Positions 18,508 to 26,711 of a stretch of 64,000 nucleotides of DNA are shown here, one piece after another (position 1 is the stretch's first letter; each line of letters opens with the position of its first letter). The notes under the pieces are model-generated. The model was not told the origin of the DNA, made no database searches, and saw only the letters and a list, made by a program, of their open reading frames with translations. Location: NCBI GenBank assembly GCA_947452065.1, contig CANGBB010000001.1:1-64000 (forward strand), written 5' to 3'. Position numbers and translations under genes: made by a program. Origin of the DNA: Gammaproteobacteria bacterium (GTDB lineage Bacteria; Pseudomonadota; Gammaproteobacteria; Steroidobacterales; Steroidobacteraceae).

Positions 18508-18550
18508 TCGAGTCTATGCCCGGGATGCACGGCCCACAAGGCGAGGGCGC

Positions 18551-19357
18551 TCACGGCAAGGTGCTGAAGCCGGCCTTCTGGAATGCCGCGGTAGCGACTG
18601 GACTGCGGAGGAAGGCGGCGAATCGGTCAGCGGCGGGCGAGGCATTGTGGGTCAGGGCCAGCGGATAGACGATGGGCGGATGCGTAGCGGCGGGGAAAAG
18701 GTCCACCTCCCGCACCCGCGAGTCAGCACGGGCATCCGTGCGGTAGACGATTCCTAGAGGCGTCTCGCCGCGCGCGACAAAGGCCAGTGCACCGCGCACG
18801 TCCTCGGTCCGCGCGAGGCGTGTGGCCACCGTATCCCAGACCCCGAGCGCTGTCAGCGCAGCACGGGCGTAGCGCCCGGCAGGCGCGCTGTCCGGGTCAG
18901 CCAGCGCCAGCCGGCCCTGACCCAATGCGGACGCCAACGCGAACTGCGGGCCGATTCTGAGCGACACAGGGTTGTCGCGCGCCGCGACCAGCACCAGATG
19001 ATTGCCCAGCAGGTTGATGCGCGTGCCAGAGCGGATCAGTTGGCGCTGCGCCAGATAGTCCATCCATTCCTGATCCGCGGAGATGAAGATGTCCGCGCGA
19101 GCGCCGGCCTCGATCTGCCGTGCCAGCACTGCACTCGAGGCAAACGAGAGCACGGGGCGGGGGGCGCCGCTCCGTGCGTATTCAGTGGCGAGTTGTTCGA
19201 GGACATCGACCAGCGATGCCGCCGCATAGACGGTCACTTGCGCTGAAGGTGCTGATGCGGCCGTTGACGCCGGTGTTGCAGCGAAAGCGTGCGAGCTCAG
19301 CGCTACGGTGAATACCGTGGCCAGCAGCGCATACAGAACCGGTCGCCGATGCGGCAT
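18551..19357 (-). CDS. modA: Molybdate ABC transporter substrate-binding protein (ModA-like)
   Basis: This 268-residue periplasmic binding protein has a signal peptide (start at ATG 19357) and the ModA layout: VTVYAAASLVDVLEQLATEY, then SFASSAVLARQIEAGARADI, SADQEWMDYL and GIVYRTDA near the end. The SSA and AAAS segments supply oxyanion ligands in ModA. It binds molybdate or tungstate in characterised relatives. No modB or modC lies next to it, so either the transporter is elsewhere or this orphan does something different. It starts 7 bases after the DUF6491-like gene and is followed by the lipoprotein gene. The upstream frame open to 19534 lacks support as coding. Confidence 0.8.
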   Translation of the reverse strand: MPHRRPVLYALLATVFTVALSSHAFAATPASTAASAPSAQVTVYAAASLVDVLEQLATEYARSGAPRPVLSFASSAVLARQIEAGARADIFISADQEWMDYLAQRQLIRSGTRINLLGNHLVLVAARDNPVSLRIGPQFALASALGQGRLALADPDSAPAGRYARAALTALGVWDTVATRLARTEDVRGALAFVARGETPLGIVYRTDARADSRVREVDLFPAATHPPIVYPLALTHNASPAADRFAAFLRSPVATAAFQKAGFSTLP

Positions 19358-19364
19358 CGTGCGG

Positions 19365-19778
19365 CTAGGGCGAGGGCGCTTTCTTGGGTTTGGCGCCCGG
19401 AGGCGGTTCGGCGGCGCGGAGGCTCGTAAGAGTGCACTTGCCCGCCTGGTGACTGACCACCGAGCTCCATCGGTCAAAGGTTCCAATGCCGCCACCTGGA
19501 ACAAAACCCAGCGTGATGGCGAACTGGATGCCAAGGCACGGCGTCAGGAACTTGCCGTAGTACCACTGGCCACTGCGGGCCTGCACCCAAAGGCCGAGTT
19601 CGTCCTCGACATGGAAGTCGTAGATGCCGCCCTGATTGGCGAACGGGATCGAGGCCTCCGGACCGGTCAGCACCGGTGCGACTGAAGCGCCTTTCGAGTT
19701 AGCGCTCGGCTTGTCGGCCGCCGGCAGAGCCGCACTGACAGCCAGCAGGGTTAGACCTAGCACGATGCGGATGTTCAT
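19365..19778 (-). CDS. DUF6491-like small secreted protein
   Basis: This 137-residue protein has a signal peptide from ATG 19778 (MNIRIVLGLTLLAVSAALPAA). The mature part contains a YDFHVEDELGLWVQARSGQW segment and a Cys pair region (TPCLGIQFAITLGF and AGKCTLTSL) reminiscent of DUF6491 proteins, whose function is not known. It is the first gene of the minus-strand group and sits 7 bases before modA. The family call is from motif memory and is moderate. Confidence 0.55.
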   Translation of the reverse strand: MNIRIVLGLTLLAVSAALPAADKPSANSKGASVAPVLTGPEASIPFANQGGIYDFHVEDELGLWVQARSGQWYYGKFLTPCLGIQFAITLGFVPGGGIGTFDRWSSVVSHQAGKCTLTSLRAAEPPPGAKPKKAPSP

Positions 19779-19810
19779 GGGGTGAGCCCTCATGCGAGTC
19801 ACTCTACACA

Positions 19811-20222
<412 letters not shown>

Positions 20223-20354
20223 TGGAGTTGCCCACATTAGACCCGACAGGCGGCTGCCGGTTGATGGCAGTTCACGTGCTTAATGAAGCATCGCCTGGAG
20301 GCTGGAAGCAGACATGGCCTTGAATCCATATGGACTTAAAAACATAATCTATGC

Positions 20355-20735
20355 CTGCGCTGGACCGTAATCCTTCACGAGGACTTTGATGACGAGCTGG
20401 CCTTGTTGGCAGAGGATTTGCAGGACGAAGTTCTGGCTCACGCCAGCCTACTGGCGCAGTTTGGTCCCAACCTCGGGCGGCCTGCGGCTGACACGCTCAA
20501 AGGCTCGCGCCACGCCAACATGAAAGAGTTGCGGTTTGACTGGAATGGCGAGGTCTGGCGCGTGGCCTTTGCCTTCGATCCCAAGCGGCAGGCCATTCTG
20601 CTGGCGGGAGGGGACAAGGCAGGTACTGATCAGCGTCGGTTCTACAAGCGGTTGATCGCAATTGCCGATGATAGGTACAACGAGTACCTGACAACGTTGA
20701 AGAAGGAGTCAAAGCATGGCAAGAAAACTCGATGA
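20355..20735 (+). CDS. HigB/RelE-like toxin (Gp49 family), start codon apparently lost
   Basis: This ribosome-dependent mRNase-type toxin has the Gp49/HigB pattern: ILHEDFDDELALLAEDLQDE, then GSRHANMKELRFDWNG, WRVAFAFDPKRQAILLAGGD and RFYKRLIAIADDRYNEYL. Relatives start MWTV or MRWTV, but here the frame has no ATG, GTG or TTG before 20403. The only initiator-like codon at the right place is CTG 20355 (CTG-CGC-TGG). An ATG at 20351 is out of frame by four bases, as if CCTG had been inserted. The toxin may therefore be silent, start at CTG, or start at TTG 20403 and lack about 16 residues. It overlaps its antitoxin gene by 20 bases. Confidence 0.65.
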   Translation: MRWTVILHEDFDDELALLAEDLQDEVLAHASLLAQFGPNLGRPAADTLKGSRHANMKELRFDWNGEVWRVAFAFDPKRQAILLAGGDKAGTDQRRFYKRLIAIADDRYNEYLTTLKKESKHGKKTR

Positions 20736-21072
20736 CGTGATGGCTGCCTTGCCCAAGGCGCGGCGTGAGCGTATTGAAGCTCGTGCCATGGAGTTGGCCA
20801 CCCTGAAGGACCTGCGCCAAGCCGCGCAGCAAACACAGGAGCAACTGGCAGCGGCCCTGGGTGTCGGGCAAGACACCATTTCCAGGTTGGAAAAGCGCAG
20901 CGACATGCTGCTCTCGACGCTCCGTCACTACGTAGAGGGCATGGGGGGCGAGCTCAACCTGGTGGCGCAGTTCCCAAACCGTCCGCCCGTCGTAATCGAG
21001 CATCTGGGGTCTGAGCCGGTGGCGCGCAAGAAATCCACTGCCGGCCCGCGCCGAGCACGTGCGCTCGCCTAA
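20716..21072 (+). CDS. HigA-like XRE-family antitoxin
   Basis: This 118-residue antitoxin has a helix-turn-helix in the middle (TQEQLAAALGVGQDTISRLE, about 40-60), followed by DMLLSTLRHYVEGMGGELNL, typical of XRE antitoxins paired with Gp49/HigB toxins. It would neutralise the toxin and repress the shared promoter. It begins inside the 3' end of the toxin gene, the usual toxin-first order of hig modules. It looks intact. The C-terminal tail is basic (RKKSTAGPRRARALA). Confidence 0.85.
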   Translation: MARKLDDVMAALPKARRERIEARAMELATLKDLRQAAQQTQEQLAAALGVGQDTISRLEKRSDMLLSTLRHYVEGMGGELNLVAQFPNRPPVVIEHLGSEPVARKKSTAGPRRARALA

Positions 21073-21215
21073 CGGGTCTGGTAGAGCACGCTGCCACCCT
21101 AACTGGATATGAGCTATATCCAGAACTCCCCAATGATGGCAATGAGCTAGTAACGTTCCTCAACTTCCGGGTTGCCACCAATTCATAAACCCCAGCTCAT
21201 CTGAGTGGAAGTTTT

Positions 21216-21641
<426 letters not shown>

Positions 21642-21654
21642 TCTCTCCGAAACT

Positions 21655-21683
21655 CCACCCACGATCTGGGTGGGATGTTTTTG
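21655..21683 (+). terminator. Terminator of tRNA-Ala
   Basis: CCACCCA (21655-21661) and TGGGTGG (21667-21673) form a hairpin with a five-base loop, followed by GATGTTTTT. Confidence 0.85.
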
Positions 21684-21939
21684 GATTTCCCAATTTTGAC
21701 AATCACTTGCGCGCTGCATGGCGAGCGTCGGGTACCCTAGATTCCGGTGTTTTGCCTAAAAAACAGCCGAACTCTCTGTTTTTCTCCTCTGGCCTCGCGA
21801 GCGTTCTCTAGGCCAAATCCTTATAAATCAGCGACCTACGAGTGACAGGTTGGAACTGGCAGATATTCTCCAATTGGATTTGAAATATGAAAAATCATCC
21901 GCGCTGTCAGCCAGACGTGGGTCACCGCCTGCGCTTAAC
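21684..21939 (+). other. Gene-free stretch between tRNA-Ala and vapBC
   Basis: I see no gene, tRNA or clear repeat here. The AT content is higher than in flanking genes (for example around TCCTTATAAATCAGC), compatible with imported DNA. Confidence 0.5.
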
Positions 21940-21978
21940 TTGACTGGCCGTGCGCCGCCATATACAAATGCTATATAG
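21940..21978 (+). promoter_or_regulatory. Promoter and possible operator of vapBC
   Basis: TTGACT (21940-21945) and TACAAA (21963-21968) have a 17-base spacer. The -10 region lies in the near-symmetric CATATACAAATGCTATATAG, a plausible operator for autoregulation by the VapBC complex. The vapB ATG follows about 20 bases later with an AAGGAG site. Confidence 0.5.
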
Positions 21979-21998
21979 GTCTGCGCAAGGAGCACAAC

Positions 21999-22232
21999 AT
22001 GTCAATCGGCACCGTATTCGTCAACAACCGTACTCAAGCCGTCCGGCTGCCGTTGGACGTTCGTTTGCCCGAGGGTGTGCACAAGGTGGCGATACGCGTC
22101 AAAGGTCAAGAACGCATCATCGCCCCCATCGGTCAAACCTGGGACAGCTTCTTTTTGGATGGACCGCGTGTGAGTGACGACTTCCTGGCCGAGCGTGCGT
22201 CCCAGCAGCAAACAGAGCGGGAGGCGCTTTGA
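21999..22232 (+). CDS. vapB: VapB-type antitoxin
   Basis: This 77-residue antitoxin has a short N-terminal swapped-hairpin DNA-binding region (GTVFVNNRTQAVRLPLDVRL), as in VapB/MvpA antitoxins of the SpoVT-AbrB class, and a C-terminal toxin-binding tail (SFFLDGPRVSDDFLAER). It would inhibit the PIN-domain RNase encoded next and repress their promoter. A good AAGGAGC ribosome binding site precedes ATG 21999. Its TGA overlaps the vapC ATG by one base, giving coupled translation. It looks intact. Confidence 0.88.
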   Translation: MSIGTVFVNNRTQAVRLPLDVRLPEGVHKVAIRVKGQERIIAPIGQTWDSFFLDGPRVSDDFLAERASQQQTEREAL

Positions 22233-22642
22233 TGCTGCGTTACCTGCTCGACACCAACATCGTCATCTACGTGCTCAAGCGTCGACCGGTCGAGGTACTT
22301 CCCACCTTTAACGCCCATGCCAGTCGCATGGCCATCTCCTCGATCACACTGGCCGAACTGATGCACGGCGCCGAGAAAAGTCAACGTGTGAATGAGAACT
22401 TGGCGGCCATCGAGGACTTTTGTAGCCGCTTGGAAGTGCTGACCTATGGCATGAAGGCTGCCCAACACTATGGTGCCATCCGCGCGGCGCTTGAAAAAAT
22501 CGGTCAACCCATCGGGGTAAATGACCTGCACATTGCAGCTCACGCTAGGAGCGAAGGCTTGGTACTGGTCACCAATAACATTGCGGAATTTGAGCGGGTA
22601 CCAGCGCTCGAACTGGAGAACTGGGTCGCTGACTGCCAGTAA
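22232..22642 (+). CDS. vapC: VapC toxin, PIN-domain endoribonuclease
   Basis: This 136-residue PIN-domain RNase keeps the acidic metal-binding residues expected of active VapC: D7 (LLDTNIVIY), E42 (TLAELMHGA) and D98 (GVNDLHIAAHA), with NN at 115-116 in the last motif. Characterised relatives cut initiator tRNA or rRNA. ATG 22232 was chosen over the preceding TTG because it overlaps the vapB stop (TGATG). Of the three toxins in this island it is the only one without a visible lesion. Confidence 0.9.
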   Translation: MLRYLLDTNIVIYVLKRRPVEVLPTFNAHASRMAISSITLAELMHGAEKSQRVNENLAAIEDFCSRLEVLTYGMKAAQHYGAIRAALEKIGQPIGVNDLHIAAHARSEGLVLVTNNIAEFERVPALELENWVADCQ

Positions 22643-22717
22643 GTTATCGACTGACTGAGTAGCAGGGTGCTTGTAAGGAGAAGCCCTTACCATGAGCGCA
22701 TATTGAGGAGATCGGCT

Positions 22718-23038
22718 ATGCCAACCATTCACCAGGTTGCCAATATCACTTCCAAAGGTCAGATCACTTTGCCCAAGGCCATCCGTCAGGCGCTGGGCGT
22801 GGACTACGGTGGCAAGGTCGCGTTTGACCTGCGAGGCTCGCAAGTCATCGTCACCCGTGCCGATGATACATCTCACGAGGATCCGGCCATGGCTTCGTTT
22901 TTGGCCTTGCTCGAAAAAGACATCCGCACGGGTCAGAACTTGTGCAACTTGCCAGACGGGCTGGTGCAGGCCATGCAGGCCGCAGCGACGCAGCCTGTTG
23001 ATCTGGACGCCGACATTGAAGGCGATGTGGCACTGTGA
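22718..23038 (+). CDS. PrlF/SohA-like AbrB-family antitoxin
   Basis: This 106-residue antitoxin has an N-terminal AbrB swapped-hairpin domain (TSKGQITLPKAIRQALGV, about 10-27) followed by VAFDLRGSQVIVTRAD and an acidic toxin-binding C-terminus. The arrangement, upstream of a YhaV-type RNase frame, matches PrlF-YhaV modules. ATG 22718 has a TGAGGAG site at a good distance; the open frame to 22667 is not needed. Its CTG-TGA end contains GTGA, where the toxin probably starts. Confidence 0.85.
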   Translation: MPTIHQVANITSKGQITLPKAIRQALGVDYGGKVAFDLRGSQVIVTRADDTSHEDPAMASFLALLEKDIRTGQNLCNLPDGLVQAMQAAATQPVDLDADIEGDVAL

Positions 23039-23487
23039 TCCCGCGTCACGGCTAGAATCTGCTCTTCCACGAATGTCTGTGCGAGCAACTGCAAAAATTG
23101 CATGCCGCCGAGCAGCGGGCGCGGCAGCAAGACCCACAAGGGTTTGAGTCCAACGCCAACGTTCGGCTGTTTGCCGCGCTCTCGAAATTGATCTTTGATG
23201 CGGTGCCCAGTGATCCGAACAGGGAGCAGTACCGGCAAGGTAACACCATGGGGGCGGCATTTCGGCACTGGCGGCGCGCAAAGATCGGGCGGCGGTTTCG
23301 TCTATTTTTTCGGTTTGACTCCAAGACCCGGATCATCATCTTTGCTTGGGTCAATGATGAAAATACATTGCGATCTTCAGGCAGCAAGAGCGATCCGTAC
23401 ACGGTGTTTCAGCGCATGCTCGAACGGGGCCATCCGCCTGATGACTGGGCCGCACTCGTGGCAGAAAGTCGGGCCGATTGGCTGTAA
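23035..23487 (+). pseudogene. YhaV-type toxin interrupted by an amber codon at position 7
   Basis: The frame encodes a YhaV-like RNase: LLFHECLCEQLQKLHAAEQR, DPQGFESNANVRLFAALSKL, PNREQYRQGNTMGAAFRHW and RLFFRFDSKTRIIIFAWVND. Reading back in frame to GTG 23035, which overlaps the antitoxin stop (GTGA), gives V-I-P-R-H-G, then TAG at 23053-23055 where relatives have Trp (NGW), then NLLFHE. A single G-to-A change thus truncates the toxin. Reinitiation at TTG 23098 would give a 129-residue protein lacking the first strand and helix. It could also be kept deliberately silent or be suppressed; loss of toxin is the simplest reading. Confidence 0.72.
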
Positions 23488-23669
23488 TGGCTCGGGCCGT
23501 TGACCGGCTACCCAACATTGAGTTTTTAGTTTTTTGAAGTGAAACCGACCTGGCACTCTCTATCAACCCCGTTCATGCAGGCGCTGGGGGGGGGTTGGGG
23601 GCAATAATGGGGGCAGTGTTGTGAGCGGTATTTAAAATAAGTGACTCAGAGCAATCAGGTAGGCGCTAC
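23488..23669 (+). other. Gene-free right part of the island
   Basis: No gene seen. Contains G-rich runs around 23587-23607 and an A/T-rich stretch just before the tRNA 3' fragment. Confidence 0.5.
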
Positions 23670-23693
23670 GTTCGATCTCCTTCCGCTCTACCA
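23670..23693 (+). pseudogene. 3' end of a tRNA-Ala gene, including CCA
   Basis: GTTCGATCTCCTTCCGCTCTACCA matches the T-loop, T-stem, acceptor strand and CCA of the intact tRNA-Ala at 21566-21641 except for two bases. No 5' tRNA part precedes it. It shares GTTCGATCTC with the truncated tRNA at 20161-20222 and would complete it, so it is probably the displaced 3' end. Confidence 0.7.
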
Positions 23694-23699
23694 AAACAC

Positions 23700-23730
23700 A
23701 AAGCCCAACCGCTTTCGGTGGGGCTTTTTT
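23700..23730 (+). terminator. Rho-independent terminator after the tRNA fragment
   Basis: AAGCCCAACCG / CGGTGGGGCTT forms a hairpin with loop CTTT, followed by a T-run. It probably terminated the original tRNA-Ala gene. Confidence 0.88.
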
Positions 23731-23812
23731 ATGGGCGTGTTCTCACGCTAACAGCGCGATCCAGCGCGTAACAGCAAACGCCCGCCGCGGCGCACAACTC
23801 ACCGATTCAATC

Positions 23813-23842
23813 TTGACCGAACGGTAGAGAGATAAGTAAAGT
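23813..23842 (+). promoter_or_regulatory. Candidate promoter of the polysaccharide cluster
   Basis: TTGACC (23813-23818) and TAAAGT (23837-23842) have an 18-base spacer. The predicted start point lies about 60 bases before the ops element, so that element would be transcribed. A perfect palindrome TGTTCGAACA (23848-23857) sits at the expected start site and could be an operator. Confidence 0.45.
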
Positions 23843-23908
23843 GTTCATGTTCGAACAGAAAATTACTTCGACTCTCTTGTGCCGCGCTTGCTGAACGTGA
23901 AGCGTCAT

Positions 23909-23920
23909 GGCGGTAGCGTG
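23909..23920 (+). promoter_or_regulatory. ops element (RfaH recruitment site, JUMPstart core)
   Basis: GGCGGTAGCGTG matches the 12-base ops consensus exactly. It lies in the leader of the polysaccharide cluster, 50 bases before the first gene. In enterobacteria, ops pauses RNA polymerase and loads RfaH, a NusG paralogue, to prevent premature termination in long surface-polysaccharide and toxin operons. The same control is inferred here; no rfaH gene is in the window. Confidence 0.85.
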
Positions 23921-23969
23921 CCCAAAACACATGTAGCGCTGTACTGAGCAAAGAAATAGTTTCAATGTT

Positions 23970-24341
23970 ATGAAAAGTCGCCAAGCCAAGCTACAAGAAG
24001 ACACCTACTTTCAAGTGATGCGCATCCTGCAAGAAAACCCGGACCTTACCCAGCGTGAGCTGGCCGAAAAAGTGGGTATCAGCGTCGGTGGTCTGAATTA
24101 CTGCCTGAAAGCACTAATAAAAAAGGGATACGTAAAGATGAAGAACTTTGCCTATTCCAAGAATAAGTTCGGTTATGTCTATGTGCTAACCCCGAGTGGT
24201 ATGGCTGAAAAAGCCGATACCACCCATCGCTTTCTGCAACGGAAGATGGATGAGTACGAGGCGTTAAAGGCGGAAATCGAAGCTCTGAAAAAACAATACA
24301 TCGAATACAAAGCGCTTGGTTTGAGTGAATTCGATCAATGA
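23970..24341 (+). CDS. MarR-family EPS-associated transcriptional regulator
   Basis: This 123-residue winged-helix protein has [20 protein letters not shown] as the first helices, [20 protein letters not shown] as recognition helix and wing, and a C-terminal coiled coil ([19 protein letters not shown]). It matches the short MarR-like regulators found at the head of exopolysaccharide or O-antigen clusters (TIGR04176 type). It is the first gene after the ops element and is followed by tviB 43 bases later. It may tune transcription of the cluster; its ligand and operator are unknown. Confidence 0.82.
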   Translation: MKSRQAKLQEDTYFQVMRILQENPDLTQRELAEKVGISVGGLNYCLKALIKKGYVKMKNFAYSKNKFGYVYVLTPSGMAEKADTTHRFLQRKMDEYEALKAEIEALKKQYIEYKALGLSEFDQ

Positions 24342-24384
24342 CCAGCAAGCGTTGACGACCATCTTTTTACTAAAAGCAATCAAT

Positions 24385-25659
24385 ATGAAATTAAGCGATG
24401 TAAAACTGTCCATTGTCGGTTTGGGCTATGTTGGTCTTCCTTTGGCGGTGGAGTTTGGCAAGAAGCGTCCGGTGATCGGGTTCGACATCAATGAGCGCCG
24501 GATTGCCGAGCTGAGGTTAGGCAATGATTTCACTCTTGAAAATACGCGGGAAGAGCTCGCAGCGGCAGAACGCCTAACTTTCACGACCGATATCGATGAA
24601 TTACGCGTCTGCAACTGCTACATCGTCACCGTCCCAACTCCGATTGATGAATACAAGCGGCCCGATCTCACGCCGCTGATGAAAGCCAGCGAGACTGTGG
24701 GTAAAGTCCTCAAGAAGGGCGACATCGTCATCTACGAATCTACCGTTTATCCCGGATGTACTGAAGAAGACTGTGTGCCCGTTCTCGAAAACCATTCGGG
24801 CTTGAAATTTAACGTCGACTTCTTCTGCGGCTATAGCCCGGAGCGCATCAATCCTGGCGACAGGGAGCACAGTGTCACTAACATCAGAAAGGTCACCTCC
24901 GGGTCCAAGCCCGAGATCGCTGAACTGATCGACGCGCTCTACAGCCAGATCATAGTTGCTGGTACCCACCGCGCCGAGAGCATCAAGGTGGCTGAGGCAG
25001 CCAAAGTGATCGAAAACACGCAGCGCGACCTCAACATCGCTTTGATCAACGAACTGGCGCTGATATTCAACCGGATGGGGATCGACACCGAGGCGGTGCT
25101 CAAGGCGGCGGGCAGTAAGTGGAATTTTCTGCCCTTCCGTCCGGGTCTCGTAGGTGGCCACTGCATCGGCGTGGACCCCTACTACTTGACGCACAAGGCG
25201 CAGGCAATCGGCTATCACCCTGAAATCATCCTCGCCGGTCGGCGCCTGAACGACAGCATGGGCACCTACGTGGTGGCGCAGCTCGTCAAGGCGATGACCA
25301 AGAAGCGCATCCAAGTGGAGGGCGCGAAGGTACTGGTAATGGGCCTAACCTTCAAGGAGAACTGCCCGGACTTGCGCAACACGCGTGTGGTCGACATCGT
25401 GGCCGAGCTCAAGGATTACAACTGCGAGGTGGATGTCTACGACCCCTGGGTCACGGTCGAAGATGCGCAACACGAATACGCTATCACGCCGGTAGCCGAA
25501 GTCCGGCCAGGCCAGTACGACGCGATCATCCTGACGGTGGCGCACAACCAGTTCAAGTCAATGGGGGCGGACAATATCCGCGCCCTCGGCAAGCAGCACG
25601 CGGTGATCTACGACTTGAAGTACATCCTCCCAGCTCAAGCGTCGGACCTGAGGCTGTGA
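24385..25659 (+). CDS. tviB: UDP-N-acetyl-D-glucosamine 6-dehydrogenase (TviB/WbpO type)
   Basis: This 424-residue nucleotide sugar dehydrogenase oxidises C-6 of UDP-GlcNAc (or UDP-GalNAc) twice to the uronic acid, using NAD. The N-terminal Rossmann motif is [19 protein letters not shown]; the catalytic Cys lies in [12 protein letters not shown] (near residue 258); the C-terminal UDP-binding domain has [23 protein letters not shown] 24385 begins the Rossmann strand properly; an upstream in-frame ATG at 24325 overlaps the regulator gene. The next gene is the matching tviC epimerase, so the pair makes UDP-GalNAcA. Cytoplasmic. Confidence 0.92.
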   Translation: MKLSDVKLSIVGLGYVGLPLAVEFGKKRPVIGFDINERRIAELRLGNDFTLENTREELAAAERLTFTTDIDELRVCNCYIVTVPTPIDEYKRPDLTPLMKASETVGKVLKKGDIVIYESTVYPGCTEEDCVPVLENHSGLKFNVDFFCGYSPERINPGDREHSVTNIRKVTSGSKPEIAELIDALYSQIIVAGTHRAESIKVAEAAKVIENTQRDLNIALINELALIFNRMGIDTEAVLKAAGSKWNFLPFRPGLVGGHCIGVDPYYLTHKAQAIGYHPEIILAGRRLNDSMGTYVVAQLVKAMTKKRIQVEGAKVLVMGLTFKENCPDLRNTRVVDIVAELKDYNCEVDVYDPWVTVEDAQHEYAITPVAEVRPGQYDAIILTVAHNQFKSMGADNIRALGKQHAVIYDLKYILPAQASDLRL

Positions 25660-25660
25660 C

Positions 25661-26692
25661 ATGACGGCGTATGAATCCATGAAACATCAACTCCGGACCG
25701 ATCGCCGCACGTGGCTCGTGACCGGGGTGGCAGGCTTTGTCGGCAGCAACCTTCTGGAAAGCCTGCTGAAACTGGATCAGCGCGTTATCGGCCTTGATAA
25801 CTTCAGTACCGGCAAGCAGAGCAACCTCGACGAGGTGAGCTCGATGGTTTCAGAGGCGCAGTGGGCGAACTTCGCGTTCATCGAAGGGGACATCCGTGAC
25901 CTCGCGACCTGCCAGCGTGTCTGCACCGACGTTCATCATGTGCTGCACCAGGCCGCGTTGGGTTCGGTACCGCGAAGCATAGAGAATCCGATTGCCACCA
26001 GTCAGAATAATATCGACGGCTTCCTGAACATGCTGGTTGCGGCGCGCGATGCCAAGGTCAAGCGCTTTGTGTACGCAGCGAGCAGTTCGACCTACGGGGA
26101 TCATCCGGATCTGCCCAAGGTTGAGGACAAGATCGGACAGCCGCTTTCGCCCTACGCCGTGACGAAGCTGGTGAACGAGCTTTACGCGAAGGTCTTCGCT
26201 AGGACCTACGGATTCAAGAGCATCGGCCTGCGCTACTTCAATCTCTTCGGGCGTCGCCAAGACCCGGAAGGCGCATACGCGGCGGTCATTCCCAAATGGA
26301 TTGCCGCGATGATCAAGGACCAGCCGGTCTGCATAAATGGCGATGGGGAAACGAGCCGGGACTTCTGCTATGTAGACAACGCGGTCCAGGCAAACCTGCT
26401 CGCTGCCACGGTCGAATCGGAAAGTGCGACCGACCAGATATACAACGTATCCGTGGGGGATCAGACAACTCTCAACGAACTCTACGAACACCTGCGCGCA
26501 AATCTCTCCGGCAGATATCCGCATCTAGAAAAGACGCGTCCTTCTTATCGCGAATTCCGTCCGGGAGACGTGCGCCACTCGATGGCCGACATCGCCAAGG
26601 CTAGGGAACGCCTGGGTTACGCCCCCGTATGGCGCGTACAGGATGGGTTGCGCGAAGCAATCGACTGGTACGCAAAGGCGCTCACCGCATAA
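25661..26692 (+). CDS. tviC: UDP-GlcNAc(A) C4-epimerase (TviC/WbpP type)
   Basis: This 343-residue extended short-chain dehydrogenase has the NAD motif [15 protein letters not shown] (about 22-36) and the catalytic YAVTK (near 165), preceded by [34 protein letters not shown] and the overall sequence match TviC/WbpP, which interconvert UDP-GlcNAc/GalNAc and their uronic acids. It follows tviB after one base, so the two act together to supply UDP-GalNAcA for the polysaccharide. Confidence 0.9.
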   Translation: MTAYESMKHQLRTDRRTWLVTGVAGFVGSNLLESLLKLDQRVIGLDNFSTGKQSNLDEVSSMVSEAQWANFAFIEGDIRDLATCQRVCTDVHHVLHQAALGSVPRSIENPIATSQNNIDGFLNMLVAARDAKVKRFVYAASSSTYGDHPDLPKVEDKIGQPLSPYAVTKLVNELYAKVFARTYGFKSIGLRYFNLFGRRQDPEGAYAAVIPKWIAAMIKDQPVCINGDGETSRDFCYVDNAVQANLLAATVESESATDQIYNVSVGDQTTLNELYEHLRANLSGRYPHLEKTRPSYREFRPGDVRHSMADIAKARERLGYAPVWRVQDGLREAIDWYAKALTA

Positions 26693-26711
26693 TCAAACAA
26701 CAGGATTACGC

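Noticed and set aside
22133-23281. Long minus-strand open frame (382 codons) opposite the vapBC and prlF-yhaV genes
   Set aside because: It is antisense to well-recognised toxin-antitoxin genes, shows no family motif and has a composition typical of a shadow frame.
23587-23607. G-rich run as a possible quadruplex or regulatory element
   Set aside because: It is isolated in a gene-free remnant with no promoter or gene to control nearby.
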